A DNA stretch of 62,337 nucleotides from the IMG/VR virus record IMGVR_UViG_3300036893_000002, positions 1 to 62,337 of that record; one strand, written 5' to 3'. The position numbers and the translations under genes were made by a program. Of the stretch, positions 34,952-44,457 are shown in pieces; the first letter of the stretch is position 1, and every line of letters begins with the position of its first letter. The DNA is from a virus. The notes below the pieces were generated by a model. That model was not told where the DNA came from, ran no database searches, and saw nothing but the letters and a program-made list of their open reading frames with translations.

Positions 34952-36316
34952 TTAGTCGTTGGATGGTAGATCTGACAAGCTTGATGCTGTTGGGTCGATT
35001 GGACTTCCACCGAAGATAGATACATTTTCGTAAGTCTGGAAGTTTCCTGCGGCCTGCTGAACACCGATGTCCATAATAGAGCGAGCTGGAAGCACGATCT
35101 CGTTTGGACGAAGCTTAATATTCTTTGCCACGCCTATTGCCTGACCTTCATTTAAGATACCAAACCCATAAGACTCTTCGATACCAATGTTACGTAGATC
35201 ATACATTGGATCATCCCACGAGTTAACATGAGGATCCTGGTCTACGATAAGAGCACCAAGGTTCTGGCTATTGAAAAGAAGTGTATTCACGACACGATTG
35301 ATTGGATCGAAATACATGAATGGGCTAACTATAATTCTAAATGGTAGACCAAGGTAATTAGGAAGCGTTGGTCCAGACTTCTGGGTCTGTGGTAGACCTG
35401 CAGTTGTTGCTGTCTGACCTCCAGTTAGTGCTCCCTGTGTATACTGACCAGTCTGACCTTGACCGAATCCGAGGTTTCCATAGTTAAAGAATGGATTGGC
35501 GAACTCGTTTGGCTTACCAGTAAAGTTGGCGAAGAAAGAACCACCACCAGCCTGGATAGCAAATTCTCTAAGGACAGGATCCTTGACCCACTGTAACCAA
35601 GACATTGGGTGAATCAACATTGTATCTGGAATGAAACCCTGCATTAGGACCTGAGCGTACATATCATATACGTCATCAGCGGTCATAGAACCATTAAACT
35701 GTCCCTTGAGGTTTCGACCAGTTGTAATACCCTTGACTGGCTGAACAGCTGCACCTGAAGTACGAGCTGCTGGAGAGTTATCAAAGATAACCGTACCAAG
35801 ACCAGTGATAAAATTGAAGATGTACTCTTCCTTGTGGCGAGCTAGAGCATTACCTGCTAGTCTCATCCAGTACTGAATCCAAGGATAAGTAGACTGTTCA
35901 ACGAAACGTTCGGAGATTCTGAGGGCCAAACCATGACGCTTGACAGTGACGCCAAAGGTCTGTGCTCCACCGACGTTGATGTTGAAGATTGGAAGTGCCA
36001 TACCGTCGCCAACTTCACGAGCAGTCAACACATCAATAGCTGGGAACACAGTCTGCATGCCAGGGACATAATCGACCCGCTGGAGTAGAGAGGTTCCAAT
36101 CAGCATAGGTTCGATACCTTCTTGGACGAAGGTTGTTAGAACCCTAGGGATTAAGAAGGCAGCATTTGGAATGTCCAAAGCGTCCTTCATCGAGATTTTC
36201 TTATTCTCGACTGGGTCAAATCCACTCGTACGGAAGATTACTTCCATACGTGCTAGGTCTGTCTTAACCTGAGCATCGTTCCAGTCGGGCTGTTCGATCT
36301 TTGCATTCTTTGGCAT
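34952..36316 (-). CDS. Major capsid protein (HK97 fold, probable)
   Basis: The product has 454 residues. It lies two small genes after the protease/scaffold, is followed by a strong terminator and has mixed alpha/beta content typical of large myovirus capsid proteins. It has an N-terminal helical part, then I-P-R-V-L-T-T-F-V-Q-E-G-I-E-P and V-T-V-K-R-H-G-L-A-L-R-I-S-E-R-F (spine-helix region). A late I-V-S-P-F-M-Y-F-D-P segment and E-S-Y-G-F-G-I-L-N-E-G-Q-A follow. The pattern resembles capsid proteins of SPO1/Twort-like and other giant myoviruses. Higher codon regularity and G+C than the fibre genes fit strong expression. Confidence 0.75.
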   Translation of the reverse strand: MPKNAKIEQPDWNDAQVKTDLARMEVIFRTSGFDPVENKKISMKDALDIPNAAFLIPRVLTTFVQEGIEPMLIGTSLLQRVDYVPGMQTVFPAIDVLTAREVGDGMALPIFNINVGGAQTFGVTVKRHGLALRISERFVEQSTYPWIQYWMRLAGNALARHKEEYIFNFITGLGTVIFDNSPAARTSGAAVQPVKGITTGRNLKGQFNGSMTADDVYDMYAQVLMQGFIPDTMLIHPMSWLQWVKDPVLREFAIQAGGGSFFANFTGKPNEFANPFFNYGNLGFGQGQTGQYTQGALTGGQTATTAGLPQTQKSGPTLPNYLGLPFRIIVSPFMYFDPINRVVNTLLFNSQNLGALIVDQDPHVNSWDDPMYDLRNIGIEESYGFGILNEGQAIGVAKNIKLRPNEIVLPARSIMDIGVQQAAGNFQTYENVSIFGGSPIDPTASSLSDLPSND

Positions 36317-36355
36317 TTACTATCTCCTAAATCAATTTGGATTACTTTGAATCTC

Positions 36356-36580
36356 TTAAGAATTTTTAGCTAAATCATCCCGAGCTGGAGCCAGCTTAAC
36401 TTCGATCTCCTGATGACAACGTTCGCACCTGAAGTTCCCTGCTATCTGTCCCTGTTCGTTCTTCTTACTTAAAAGCTTGTTACAGATCTTACGTAGATCA
36501 TTAGGTCTTGGAGCGGCACATCTTAAAGAATCGCCCTGAATTACAGCCTTTCCAATAGTAATGTAAGTCAGGAGACGCAT
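36356..36580 (-). CDS. Small zinc-ribbon protein (Com-like)
   Basis: The product has 74 residues. It has C21, C33 in I-C-N-K-L-L-S-K-K, and C52-E-R-C55 in F-R-C-E-R-C-H-Q-E-I-E-V, resembling the Mu Com-type zinc ribbon (C-N-K-L-L...C-x-R-C). In Mu this family is a translational regulator. Here the gene sits between two highly expressed head genes, so a regulatory role in translation is plausible but inferred. Nucleic-acid binding is the safest statement. Confidence 0.55.
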   Translation of the reverse strand: MRLLTYITIGKAVIQGDSLRCAAPRPNDLRKICNKLLSKKNEQGQIAGNFRCERCHQEIEVKLAPARDDLAKNS

Positions 36581-36598
36581 TGGTCCTCTCTATAGTCC

Positions 36599-36642
36599 TA
36601 AAAAACAAACAACTTCCTAACCCTTATTATCGGGCTAGGAAG
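36599..36642 (-). terminator. Terminator overlapping the stop of the 492-residue head gene
   Basis: On the minus strand the arms ACTTCCTAGCCC and GGGTTAGGAAGT pair (one G-U), with a loop containing the TAA stop, followed by TGTTTGTTTTTT. The 5' arm lies in the last codons of the head gene. Confidence 0.75.
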
Positions 36643-38105
36643 TGAATGTAGACGTAAGTTCCGTATTCTGGTCTGATGGTCTTATTCTGATCAGATGCTA
36701 ACCGAAGGATACCATCGTTAGTCAAGTTGATCATATAATCCATACCACGAGTTGCTGAACCACCAAGCTGTCCAATTGAAGGAGTCTTGGTTGTGAAAGG
36801 TCCAACAGCCTCTGTTGCACGTTCAAACTGTGTTCTTACCCTGTTGGCAAAGTCACGAATAGGATACATGCTTTCCACACCAAGGATTCTTCCACAGATT
36901 TCATCAAAGCCATTGACGGCTGAGTTATAAGGAGCAAAGTTACCAGTATCTGCACCAGAACCTGCTCTTGAAGGTACAACTGAAAGACCATTTAGTAAAT
37001 ATGGGTTGCCTGCAGTTCCGCCAGTAAAGTGCACGAAAGAACGGCCGAAGTCAGTCTGGACATAACCAGAGATACCATCAGCAGTTGCAAATGACTGTAG
37101 AGCTGTTGGAGATGCTCCAATCCAAGGCATGCGTAGGACGAAGTGGGTCTGTACAGCAGTTCCCATTTCATGCATGTAGTTATGAACTCTGAACTGTATT
37201 GGAATCATTGATTCTACTGTGTAGAAGATTCCACCAGTTGTAGAGATTAGGTTAACTCCACCTAGGAACTGGAAGACGTTCCTGATACAATAACCGATTG
37301 GTCTTGCAACTCCACTTGGCACTAGGGTACATGCCTGAGCGAAAGTAATATCACCAGAAGCTACAGTGATAACATTACCATCTGGGAATACTATAATATC
37401 GCCTACTGCGGCGTCTCCAGGGGCTGCTAAGACTTCGTATTCACCAGCGGCTGCTACTGGATTACCTGTAGCAGGATTGCGGGCAAACCCGACGTCATTC
37501 TGACCATACTGGACTGCTTGATACTGTCCCTGATAATCTCGGAAAGTACCAGCATTGAGAGTCTTAATTGTAATGTTAGTTAGACCTGTACCGAAAGAAA
37601 TTGAGTTAGAAGTTACAGCTGATAGAACATAACTACCAGAGGCTGCAGCGATTGCGGCATCAGCTCCTGCGTCAGCTAAGCTAGCAAAAGTAACTGTATC
37701 ACCAACTGCTACTCCAGCAGGAACAGCTGAAGGAGTACCAGCATAAGTAAGAGTTGCAACTCCACCAGTAATAACAAGTTGTGCACCAACGGTTGCGATA
37801 CCAGTACCACCAGTATTAGCAAAGTTAGACTTTAGAGTTGAAGTAGCTGTGGTTCCAGACTGCATACCAGCTGGGATTAGAGCTCCAGACTTATCAACGC
37901 CCACCATCTGGTGAGAACTGATAACAACCTGAGCACCTACTGGATGACCTTCATCAAGTCTTCGGCCAGGAAGCCAAGGAGCTGGATAAGGGACAGGAAG
38001 GAATGGGCGCAGTGGTTCTGATGCATCAGCATCAGGAGTGGTGTATCCCAAACGGTCTCTGCCGTATAAGGTACCACGATAATTATTATTAATATCGAGA
38101 GACAT
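36627..38105 (-). CDS. Head structural protein
   Basis: The product has 492 residues. It starts 3 nt after the protease gene and ends in its own terminator, which suggests high expression. The N-terminus is Pro-rich (F-L-P-V-P-Y-P-A-P-W-L-P-G-R). A Gly/Ala/Thr-rich beta domain lies at 80-190 and a final part with aromatic motifs (Y-G-T-Y-V-Y-I-H-F). Position between protease and capsid protein, and G+C and codon use like the capsid gene, suggest a minor capsid, vertex or decoration protein. No family is recognised. Confidence 0.6.
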   Translation of the reverse strand: MSLDINNNYRGTLYGRDRLGYTTPDADASEPLRPFLPVPYPAPWLPGRRLDEGHPVGAQVVISSHQMVGVDKSGALIPAGMQSGTTATSTLKSNFANTGGTGIATVGAQLVITGGVATLTYAGTPSAVPAGVAVGDTVTFASLADAGADAAIAAASGSYVLSAVTSNSISFGTGLTNITIKTLNAGTFRDYQGQYQAVQYGQNDVGFARNPATGNPVAAAGEYEVLAAPGDAAVGDIIVFPDGNVITVASGDITFAQACTLVPSGVARPIGYCIRNVFQFLGGVNLISTTGGIFYTVESMIPIQFRVHNYMHEMGTAVQTHFVLRMPWIGASPTALQSFATADGISGYVQTDFGRSFVHFTGGTAGNPYLLNGLSVVPSRAGSGADTGNFAPYNSAVNGFDEICGRILGVESMYPIRDFANRVRTQFERATEAVGPFTTKTPSIGQLGGSATRGMDYMINLTNDGILRLASDQNKTIRPEYGTYVYIHFLAR

Positions 38106-38108
38106 GTA

Positions 38109-40118
38109 TTACTCCTTTGAGGTCACACCTGAGGTTTTTAGTCTTGCTTCAAATAGCAGGACGCCTCTGGCTGCCTTTGGATCTTTTGGAAGTTTACGTG
38201 CTGGAGGATCAGTTTTACTGTCCTTTACGTCAGTCACGGTTGTAGTTTCAGTTGAGAGCTGGACACCATCTTTTACTTCTTTAGCTCCTGCCTCTGTTGG
38301 GCTCGTTGCAGCTGAACCACCCTGGAAAACAAAGTTGGACAGCTTAGCCAACTCATCACCCAGTGCATCTCTCAAGCTTGCCAGGCTGCGCTGTTCTCTT
38401 TCCTTAACCTTATCTTGAATCTGGGTTTCGGAAAGACCCTGGAAGCCAGCTTCTCCTGTGAGCACTTTAATTGCTACAAGTGTCGTGGCCCTATCTTTCT
38501 TCAGGCTCTTCACAAGGGACGTATTCTGTAACTGTAAAGCTTCGGAATCTGATTTAAGTGCAACAATCTGTGTTTCTAAGCGTTCATGACCTGTCATTAA
38601 GGTATCATGCTCTTCTTTGGAAAGGACGATTGAATCCTTTGGTGCATCAACTACAGGAGCTTTTGGATTCCAATGATCCAGTAATGCGGCTAAGATATTA
38701 ACAATGTGTGGCTTAACTTCTGTATCGGCAGCTGTATAAAGACCGTCAGCTACATTTACAAAACTAATTACCTCAGCTGGAACCTTTGCATCTTCAAACT
38801 TGAATGCTTCTACTGTATGTAGGGTATCAAGAAGAGTCTTTGGAGGTTCAACATTATCAGTAGCTGTCTTAGCTTCCTGTGAAATTTGGAGGCTTTCAAC
38901 ATCGACAGATGGAACTTCCAACTCGAACTGCTTCGCCTCTTCGGTTATGCGAGCTAGGTATACCTTTCTTGCATCTACCGACATATCTTGCAGAGAAGGA
39001 ATTAAAGTCTCAATTCTAGCTTCGACTTGTTCCTTTGTAATCTCTGGCTTAACTGTATCTTCTAAATTGTGCTTCTGAACGTGAGATTTCAGAGTAGTCT
39101 GAACTCTACGAACTAATTCTTTCTCACTATCTTCTTTAGGTTCAAGAGCTTTAATAGCGGTGGTAATAGCAACTGCCCTCTCTTTCGTGAGAGGGGCTTT
39201 ATTCATTTCATCTAGAAAACCTTGGAGCTCAACAAGCATTTTGCTGTCCTTAATTTCGGGTTCTGCAACCTGTATATCTGATTCATAGATCTTAGCTAAT
39301 AAGTTATCAGTCATTTCACAGGCTGTCAGTACTGTCAGTCTACGTTCTGGACGTAGGCCCATAAAGAACATCTTATTCTGCAAGCTATCTTGTAGTAATT
39401 CCTTAGAGATAACCTGAGCAAATGGATCGGCGGGGAAGTTAACGAAACTGCATTCCTTATAGAAGAAGTTACCGGCGATAAGGAACATCTTCTTACCGTC
39501 TACTAATTCTCCTAACTTATGCTCACATCGATCATCAGTTGCCCAATCGGTATGGCATGCGGAACAGATAGCTTGGTCAGTCTGAAAACCAACCGAGACT
39601 GTTAAATACTCACCTGCTAAAACCTTTCGGATAGCATCTGGGCTAGTAATCTTTAATCCTAACTCAATGTATCCTAAACCTCTATAGTCATTTATAGTCT
39701 GTAGTTTATCAAGGACTAAGTTGACTGACTTAAAGAGATCTAAACGCTTTGTAGCTGCATCAGCGTAGAAAAGCATGTCTCCAACTTCTGGGACTTCATT
39801 TCTATACTGGTGAGACAGATCAATATAACGAGCCTTGTGAACCCGTCCTATTGCTTCGCCCTCTTTATCGTGTTCCACTAAGACAGGCTTTAAAGGCATG
39901 TCTTTCTGTGTCCATTGATACACCGAATCTTGCATTCGGTCTGGGCGGTAGAATCTTTGATTACCGTTTACTATACCAGAGTGAGTAGCTTCTACTAATG
40001 TAAGTAGGCTCTTACCAGTTGTCTCTGAACTATCAGAGCAGTCAGCAAGAGTTCTCTTTCCAGGTTCAATTTCCTTAACACGGAAATTGCAGTAATCCCG
40101 CATATAAAGCAAACCCAT
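38109..40118 (-). CDS. Prohead protease fused to scaffold-like C-terminus, with zinc-site insert
   Basis: The product has 669 residues from the ATG at 40118, chosen because AGAGG lies just upstream; a longer frame to 40193 has no ribosome site. Residues about 30-230 look like a prohead maturation protease: H-S-G-I-V-N-G-N-Q-R-F-Y, V-L-V-E-H-D-K-E-G-E-A-I-G-R-V (His candidate) and Y-L-T-V-S-V-G-F (Ser candidate). The Ser strand is followed by a C185-S-A-C188-H...C198-E-H200 cluster that probably binds zinc. The remaining 440 residues are charged and helical, as in internal scaffolds. It cleaves head proteins during maturation, including probably its own scaffold part. The order portal, protease, head protein, capsid supports this. 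Confidence 0.75.
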   Translation of the reverse strand: MGLLYMRDYCNFRVKEIEPGKRTLADCSDSSETTGKSLLTLVEATHSGIVNGNQRFYRPDRMQDSVYQWTQKDMPLKPVLVEHDKEGEAIGRVHKARYIDLSHQYRNEVPEVGDMLFYADAATKRLDLFKSVNLVLDKLQTINDYRGLGYIELGLKITSPDAIRKVLAGEYLTVSVGFQTDQAICSACHTDWATDDRCEHKLGELVDGKKMFLIAGNFFYKECSFVNFPADPFAQVISKELLQDSLQNKMFFMGLRPERRLTVLTACEMTDNLLAKIYESDIQVAEPEIKDSKMLVELQGFLDEMNKAPLTKERAVAITTAIKALEPKEDSEKELVRRVQTTLKSHVQKHNLEDTVKPEITKEQVEARIETLIPSLQDMSVDARKVYLARITEEAKQFELEVPSVDVESLQISQEAKTATDNVEPPKTLLDTLHTVEAFKFEDAKVPAEVISFVNVADGLYTAADTEVKPHIVNILAALLDHWNPKAPVVDAPKDSIVLSKEEHDTLMTGHERLETQIVALKSDSEALQLQNTSLVKSLKKDRATTLVAIKVLTGEAGFQGLSETQIQDKVKEREQRSLASLRDALGDELAKLSNFVFQGGSAATSPTEAGAKEVKDGVQLSTETTTVTDVKDSKTDPPARKLPKDPKAARGVLLFEARLKTSGVTSKE

Positions 40119-40125
40119 GTTAAAA

Positions 40126-40290
40126 CTACCTCTGTGATTCAGTCGAAGGCTTGAGCTGAAGTTCAAGAACTTTACTAGCTCTCTGTTGAGCATTCATCTT
40201 AGAATGTTGAACCAAGTTACCTAATACTTGAGGAAGAGCACCATTTAATACAGCATTCTTTTGATCTCTAGTCGGTGGAACTTTCGACAT
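40126..40290 (-). CDS. Small basic protein between portal and protease
   Basis: The product has 54 residues, M-S-K-V-P-P-T-R-D-Q-K-N...S-T-E-S-Q-R. It overlaps the portal 3' end by 23 nt, and its stop overlaps the ribosome site of the protease gene, an arrangement that favours a real coupled gene. The middle is a predicted helix (L-P-Q-V-L-G-N-L-V-Q-H-S). A GAAGAA upstream is only a weak ribosome site. The function is unknown. Confidence 0.5.
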   Translation of the reverse strand: MSKVPPTRDQKNAVLNGALPQVLGNLVQHSKMNAQQRASKVLELQLKPSTESQR

Positions 40291-42421
40291 CGGTTTCTTC
40301 GGCATCTGATTCCTCTATAATTTGATCTGCAGCATTTTCTAACATAATTTGAATCATATCAGGATCAGTCGTCATTCTTACCTTATCTTTGACTGATTGG
40401 GCAAATGACTCTAACATCATTCGATCCTGGTTAGTATAGTAATTCTCAGGTGCTTCACTAATGCAAGTCTCTATATGTTTATCTATTACAGACGCTGAAG
40501 CTTTGGCCCAAGCACCTGTACTTAAGAGGTCCTCATTGGCAAGCTTCTCACGTTCTACTAATAGCTTGTCATATATCAAATTTGGATCCATAGAAGAGCG
40601 TGCCTTATGTGGATCCATATTCTTTCCGTGCTGGTTTGCAGGTCGGTTTTTATTGGAGACAGACTTCTTCCCCTTACTAGCTTTGCTAGGTCCTTTCTTA
40701 CCAGCTGCAACTTCTCCACGTAGAGCAGAGGCTTCAATCATACCCTGATTTCTAAGTGCGAGACCTTGCTGTTGTAGATCAAGAACATGCTTATGATAAT
40801 GAGTATCTTTCTCTTGAGCCTTGCTCATTGGTGAACGCTGTATCTGTCTACGAGCTTCAGCATGATCAATAAGGTGATTATTAAAGAGCTCAGTAGTATG
40901 ATTCTGCCACTTGATATGACCATCTACGTCCACATCAGGGAAGACAAGGTCAACATCAAGGATAGCATTCTGTACGGATAGATTGTCTTTACTCTCTTCA
41001 AAGAGTTCCTTTAAGATGAACATCTTGAACTGCCCACAAAACCAGCTAAGGTCAGATTTAACTCCATCTTTAAGGTTCTGAGAAACATTCTCTGCTGTAG
41101 CTCTATTACCTGTGTCAGTCTCTCCCATATCAATAGGACTGACTCCCAGACCAGTAAATATACGACTCTTATAGTGAGTCATAATAGCTTCGGGGTCTGG
41201 AGCCTCACCATTGATACCAACTACATCTACAGCAACACGCTCATCAGTTACGAACATACCTTCTTTAGGCATATTCTCAAGCTCGGCTTTAATAAGATCT
41301 ACTTCAGTAATACCATCAACCATCATTGCAGCTGGAGCATCTTCATCTCCCACTTTCACGTGGAATAGTGGAAATAGGTGATTGATAAGTAGCATTTCTA
41401 CGTTCTCTTCTAGTCGGCGCAGAGCAAAGATATCATCTCTTACAGCCGCAGTTCTTGGAGTACCATAGACATGCCCTGGCTTTACATCCCACTTAAAATG
41501 GATAACATCTTCTAGCTTATAATCTTTATACTTACGGGCACTACCATAATAACGACGCCACTTTATGATTTCACCCTTTTCATTCACAAAGGGGAATATA
41601 GAATGAGGAGGTATAATCATATAAGCAGCTACTGGTACCTTCTTACCATTCTTTTTATTAGGCACACCACTAGAGGCTTCTTCATCTCTAATCTTCAATA
41701 GGAAGACATTAGATATGCAGAGTAAGTTGTGTAGTATATCTTTAATAAAATTCTCTACAGTCATACCCATCATAGTGCCTATGGTATTTAATCTGTAGTT
41801 AATATACTTAGTAAATCTTTGGTTCTCACCCTTTATTTCAAAGCCCTGTCTGAACATAAGACTATGCTTACGTCTAAGAGCCTGCATAAGATATGATTCT
41901 GTATCAAGCATAGTATATGGTTCATACATTTCATACTCAGGAAGGATAGTACCATAATGACCATAATAGCTATTAAGGTAGTCTTTCTCTCTTTCAATCT
42001 TCTTACGAATCTTCTTTTCTAACTCAGGCATCTCTTCAGTAGAAATAGCATCTACTAATTGTAATGTATTTTTAAATGCCTGTTCTTCCTTACTTCTTGT
42101 ATTCTTGGTAAAACTATCATTTGCTTCTAAAGGAGTAGAGTTCTTGAATAGTTCATAAGCAACCTGAACACGGTCTTTGAATGATAATTCAGTTCTACTA
42201 TGTTTACTACGATCACCCAATCCAAGAAGGACAGGTTCAAATCTCTTTGACTTCTTATTATTGACTACAGCAAAAGAATGACCGTGTGGTTTACCCAGCT
42301 TCTTACGCTCAAGATTCTCATACCTTAACTGATTATTAAGTGCCTTCTGCTCGTCGAGCATAGAAATAGGCTGAACCACTGGTTCAATAACTTTCACTTT
42401 TTTAGTAGTCTTGCGTGGCAT
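40268..42421 (-). CDS. Portal protein
   Basis: The product has 717 residues. The portal core appears at about 145-470: Y-E-P-Y-T-M-L-D-T-E-S-Y-L-M-Q-A-L-R-R-K, the N-x-x-L-I-K/R-strand, W-R-R-Y-Y-G-S-A, then D-D-I-F-A-L-R-R-L-E-E-N-V-E-M-L. The S-P-I-D-M-G-E-T-D-T-G-N-R-A-T-A-E segment is typical of portal stems. The tail is a charged, Lys/Ser-rich extension. The portal forms the dodecameric DNA gate at the head vertex. It lies in the usual terminase-portal-protease-capsid order, with two unrecognised genes between it and terminase. Confidence 0.85.
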   Translation of the reverse strand: MPRKTTKKVKVIEPVVQPISMLDEQKALNNQLRYENLERKKLGKPHGHSFAVVNNKKSKRFEPVLLGLGDRSKHSRTELSFKDRVQVAYELFKNSTPLEANDSFTKNTRSKEEQAFKNTLQLVDAISTEEMPELEKKIRKKIEREKDYLNSYYGHYGTILPEYEMYEPYTMLDTESYLMQALRRKHSLMFRQGFEIKGENQRFTKYINYRLNTIGTMMGMTVENFIKDILHNLLCISNVFLLKIRDEEASSGVPNKKNGKKVPVAAYMIIPPHSIFPFVNEKGEIIKWRRYYGSARKYKDYKLEDVIHFKWDVKPGHVYGTPRTAAVRDDIFALRRLEENVEMLLINHLFPLFHVKVGDEDAPAAMMVDGITEVDLIKAELENMPKEGMFVTDERVAVDVVGINGEAPDPEAIMTHYKSRIFTGLGVSPIDMGETDTGNRATAENVSQNLKDGVKSDLSWFCGQFKMFILKELFEESKDNLSVQNAILDVDLVFPDVDVDGHIKWQNHTTELFNNHLIDHAEARRQIQRSPMSKAQEKDTHYHKHVLDLQQQGLALRNQGMIEASALRGEVAAGKKGPSKASKGKKSVSNKNRPANQHGKNMDPHKARSSMDPNLIYDKLLVEREKLANEDLLSTGAWAKASASVIDKHIETCISEAPENYYTNQDRMMLESFAQSVKDKVRMTTDPDMIQIMLENAADQIIEESDAEETDVESSTD
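40427..40438 (-). promoter_or_regulatory. TATACTAACCAG motif, copy inside portal gene
   Basis: The exact 12-mer is in the minus direction, encoding part of Y-Y-T-N-Q-D-R in the portal tail, about 310 nt before the protease start. It may be an internal promoter for protease and capsid genes, or a chance match. Confidence 0.3.
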
Positions 42422-44044
42422 TTAAACACCTAAGTTAATTGGGATCTGGAGGCTTTGTGTCGTAATTTGATTAACGCCGCCAGCTGCTAATACTGATTGA
42501 ACATTACTTGATGCTGTTGGAATAGTGGGTGGTGTAATAGTTAAGGTGCTGCCATCTAATGAATAAGATGATCCACTCTGCGATGATAATGAATTAATAA
42601 GAGTACCAAAAGACTGCAAACCCTGTACTGGAGTAACTGGGTTTGGGTTCAAACTAGAGATACTACCTACAGGCTGTGGGTTATTATTACTAATACTTAA
42701 TAATGATTGTATTATACCTATAGTAGAACTAATTGACTTTAAACTGGTAAGGAATTCTGTCTGATTTCCTTGGTTAGTTATTCTACGAATACTTAACCTT
42801 TGTAAACATTGCTGTATAAAATTATTCTGCCTAGCATTCTCAGACTGAGCCCAGGATATGTTAGCACCCATTATCTGTAGACCTTCGGGTAATCCAGATA
42901 ATGCAGACTGCTGTGCTGCTGTAGGAGTAGGTGGATTATATCCACCAGCAGCTTGAGCTACAGACCCTGTTAACCCAACATCCAAAATAGAACCTGGATT
43001 AATAGATGCCATTTGAGACATTAGTGATCCTAATGGCCCCTCAAATCCAGATGATGGGGTTACTGCTACTTGATTAACAAAATCTAAGTTACTGGTAAAG
43101 GAGAATACATCACTCAGTAATCTAGGGATAGTAAAATTATCAACACTATCGTGATTCGTCTGTAGCTGGGCCTGCTGCTGAAACGAAACCAGATTCTGCA
43201 TCATTGTTAGTAATCGTGTGAGATCACTCGTTGGCTGAGTAGACAACGTAGCCACGATAGATGGTAATGCCGTTTCAGTTGGATCGGGGGAAGCCAATAC
43301 CTGGTATATCCCCGCATAACTACTTTGCCATTGATCCAATAAGCCATTTAAAGTATCCGTTAAAGTAGAACTAACATCTATGGTAGAACCATTAAGCGCC
43401 CGTGTCGACGTGTCAGAAGGGGCCTGTGACGAAGCAAGTTGTACAGGGCTAAGCTGTGGTACAGATAATATTGGATACGTTTGTAAGGCATTTGATAGTG
43501 AGTTGAAGACAAGTTGATCTCCCATCAAAGAACGCATCAGAATAGGAGATGTCTGATCATAAACACCTGTACTCAACAAAGCATTCTCAAAAGACTTAGT
43601 TACTAATCCTATATTGGCTCTCTGTAAAGGTTGAATCTGAACTGATGAAGTAACAGGAGGATTAAGTAAGTCAAACTGTAAGAAGTTAATATCAGCTTCT
43701 AATAAGGTTGTATACATTGTCATATCCATAGAAGATGGAGGAGACGTTGTATTATATATCTGGGCTAAAGCTCGTCCCAGATCTGGATTAGCAGATAGAT
43801 CAAATGTAACACCCAAGTTCTTAACTAATGATTGTATAACCGATACTAAATACTGAGCAGTAGCTGATAGGTTATTCACTCTTACTACTAATACAGCAGC
43901 ATTACTAGCTGCAGCTGCTGCGCTTCCAAACTCACTAGATGTTGCAGTAGGAACACTAACTATAGTATTCTCTGGAGCCAATACAGACTGGCTTGGTATA
44001 GTAGGAGGAGGAGTATAAAAAAACTTAATAGGTGTAAACGACAC
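42422..44044 (-). CDS. Hypothetical structural protein between terminase and portal
   Basis: The product has 540 residues, rich in Ser, Gln, Asn and Leu. It is mostly helical with an Ala-rich early stretch (F-G-S-A-A-A-A-A-S-N-A-A-V-L-V-V) and ends in short strands. It has no enzyme motif. Codons in 43190-43460 have more G+C and different synonymous choice than the flanks. It starts 2 nt after the preceding gene and ends next to portal, so it is likely a virion or head assembly protein. Confidence 0.45.
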   Translation of the reverse strand: MSFTPIKFFYTPPPTIPSQSVLAPENTIVSVPTATSSEFGSAAAAASNAAVLVVRVNNLSATAQYLVSVIQSLVKNLGVTFDLSANPDLGRALAQIYNTTSPPSSMDMTMYTTLLEADINFLQFDLLNPPVTSSVQIQPLQRANIGLVTKSFENALLSTGVYDQTSPILMRSLMGDQLVFNSLSNALQTYPILSVPQLSPVQLASSQAPSDTSTRALNGSTIDVSSTLTDTLNGLLDQWQSSYAGIYQVLASPDPTETALPSIVATLSTQPTSDLTRLLTMMQNLVSFQQQAQLQTNHDSVDNFTIPRLLSDVFSFTSNLDFVNQVAVTPSSGFEGPLGSLMSQMASINPGSILDVGLTGSVAQAAGGYNPPTPTAAQQSALSGLPEGLQIMGANISWAQSENARQNNFIQQCLQRLSIRRITNQGNQTEFLTSLKSISSTIGIIQSLLSISNNNPQPVGSISSLNPNPVTPVQGLQSFGTLINSLSSQSGSSYSLDGSTLTITPPTIPTASSNVQSVLAAGGVNQITTQSLQIPINLGV

Positions 44045-44046
44045 AA

Positions 44047-44457
44047 TTACTCCAAAGACTGAATCGTAGAAGAAAGCTGAGTTGGATTCTGTAATATACT
44101 CTGTGGAGCTACAATTATATTTTGAATACCCACTAATGATAAGATAGATTGCCCTACTTGTCCGAATCCAGGAATCTGTAATAAGGTGGCAAGTATATTA
44201 GGATTGTTAGGAACTATATTTCTAATAACTGACCAAGCTAGTTCTAAAATCCAATGAGTTGCAGAATACATAGTCATCTCATCATTGAAATCCTGCAAAC
44301 CGTGCCAATCTTTATTCATTAGACCCTTCATAGAGTCATATTGAATCTGCTGTCTGCCTGGCCAATCTTGTAGCTTGTTTTGTAAATTCAAGCCAATTGA
44401 AACATGGAATTGATCCAAAACACTGCCTGCTAATTGATTTTGTACGCTCGATGACAT
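44047..44457 (-). CDS. Hypothetical small head-block protein
   Basis: The product has 136 residues. It contains a helical N-terminus (Q-L-A-G-S-V-L-D-Q-F-H-V-S-I-G-L-N-L-Q-N-K) and a G-L-M-N-K-D-W-H-G-L-Q-D-F segment. The ATG overlaps the terminase stop by 1 nt. There is no recognised family; it is conserved in position between terminase and portal. A small head-completion role is possible. Confidence 0.45.
   Translation of the reverse strand: MSSSVQNQLAGSVLDQFHVSIGLNLQNKLQDWPGRQQIQYDSMKGLMNKDWHGLQDFNDEMTMYSATHWILELAWSVIRNIVPNNPNILATLLQIPGFGQVGQSILSLVGIQNIIVAPQSILQNPTQLSSTIQSLE

Noticed and set aside
38109-40193. Longer protease frame starting at 40193
   Set aside because: No ribosome site precedes 40193, while AGAGG lies just before the ATG at 40118, and the upstream stretch is better explained by the 54-residue gene.
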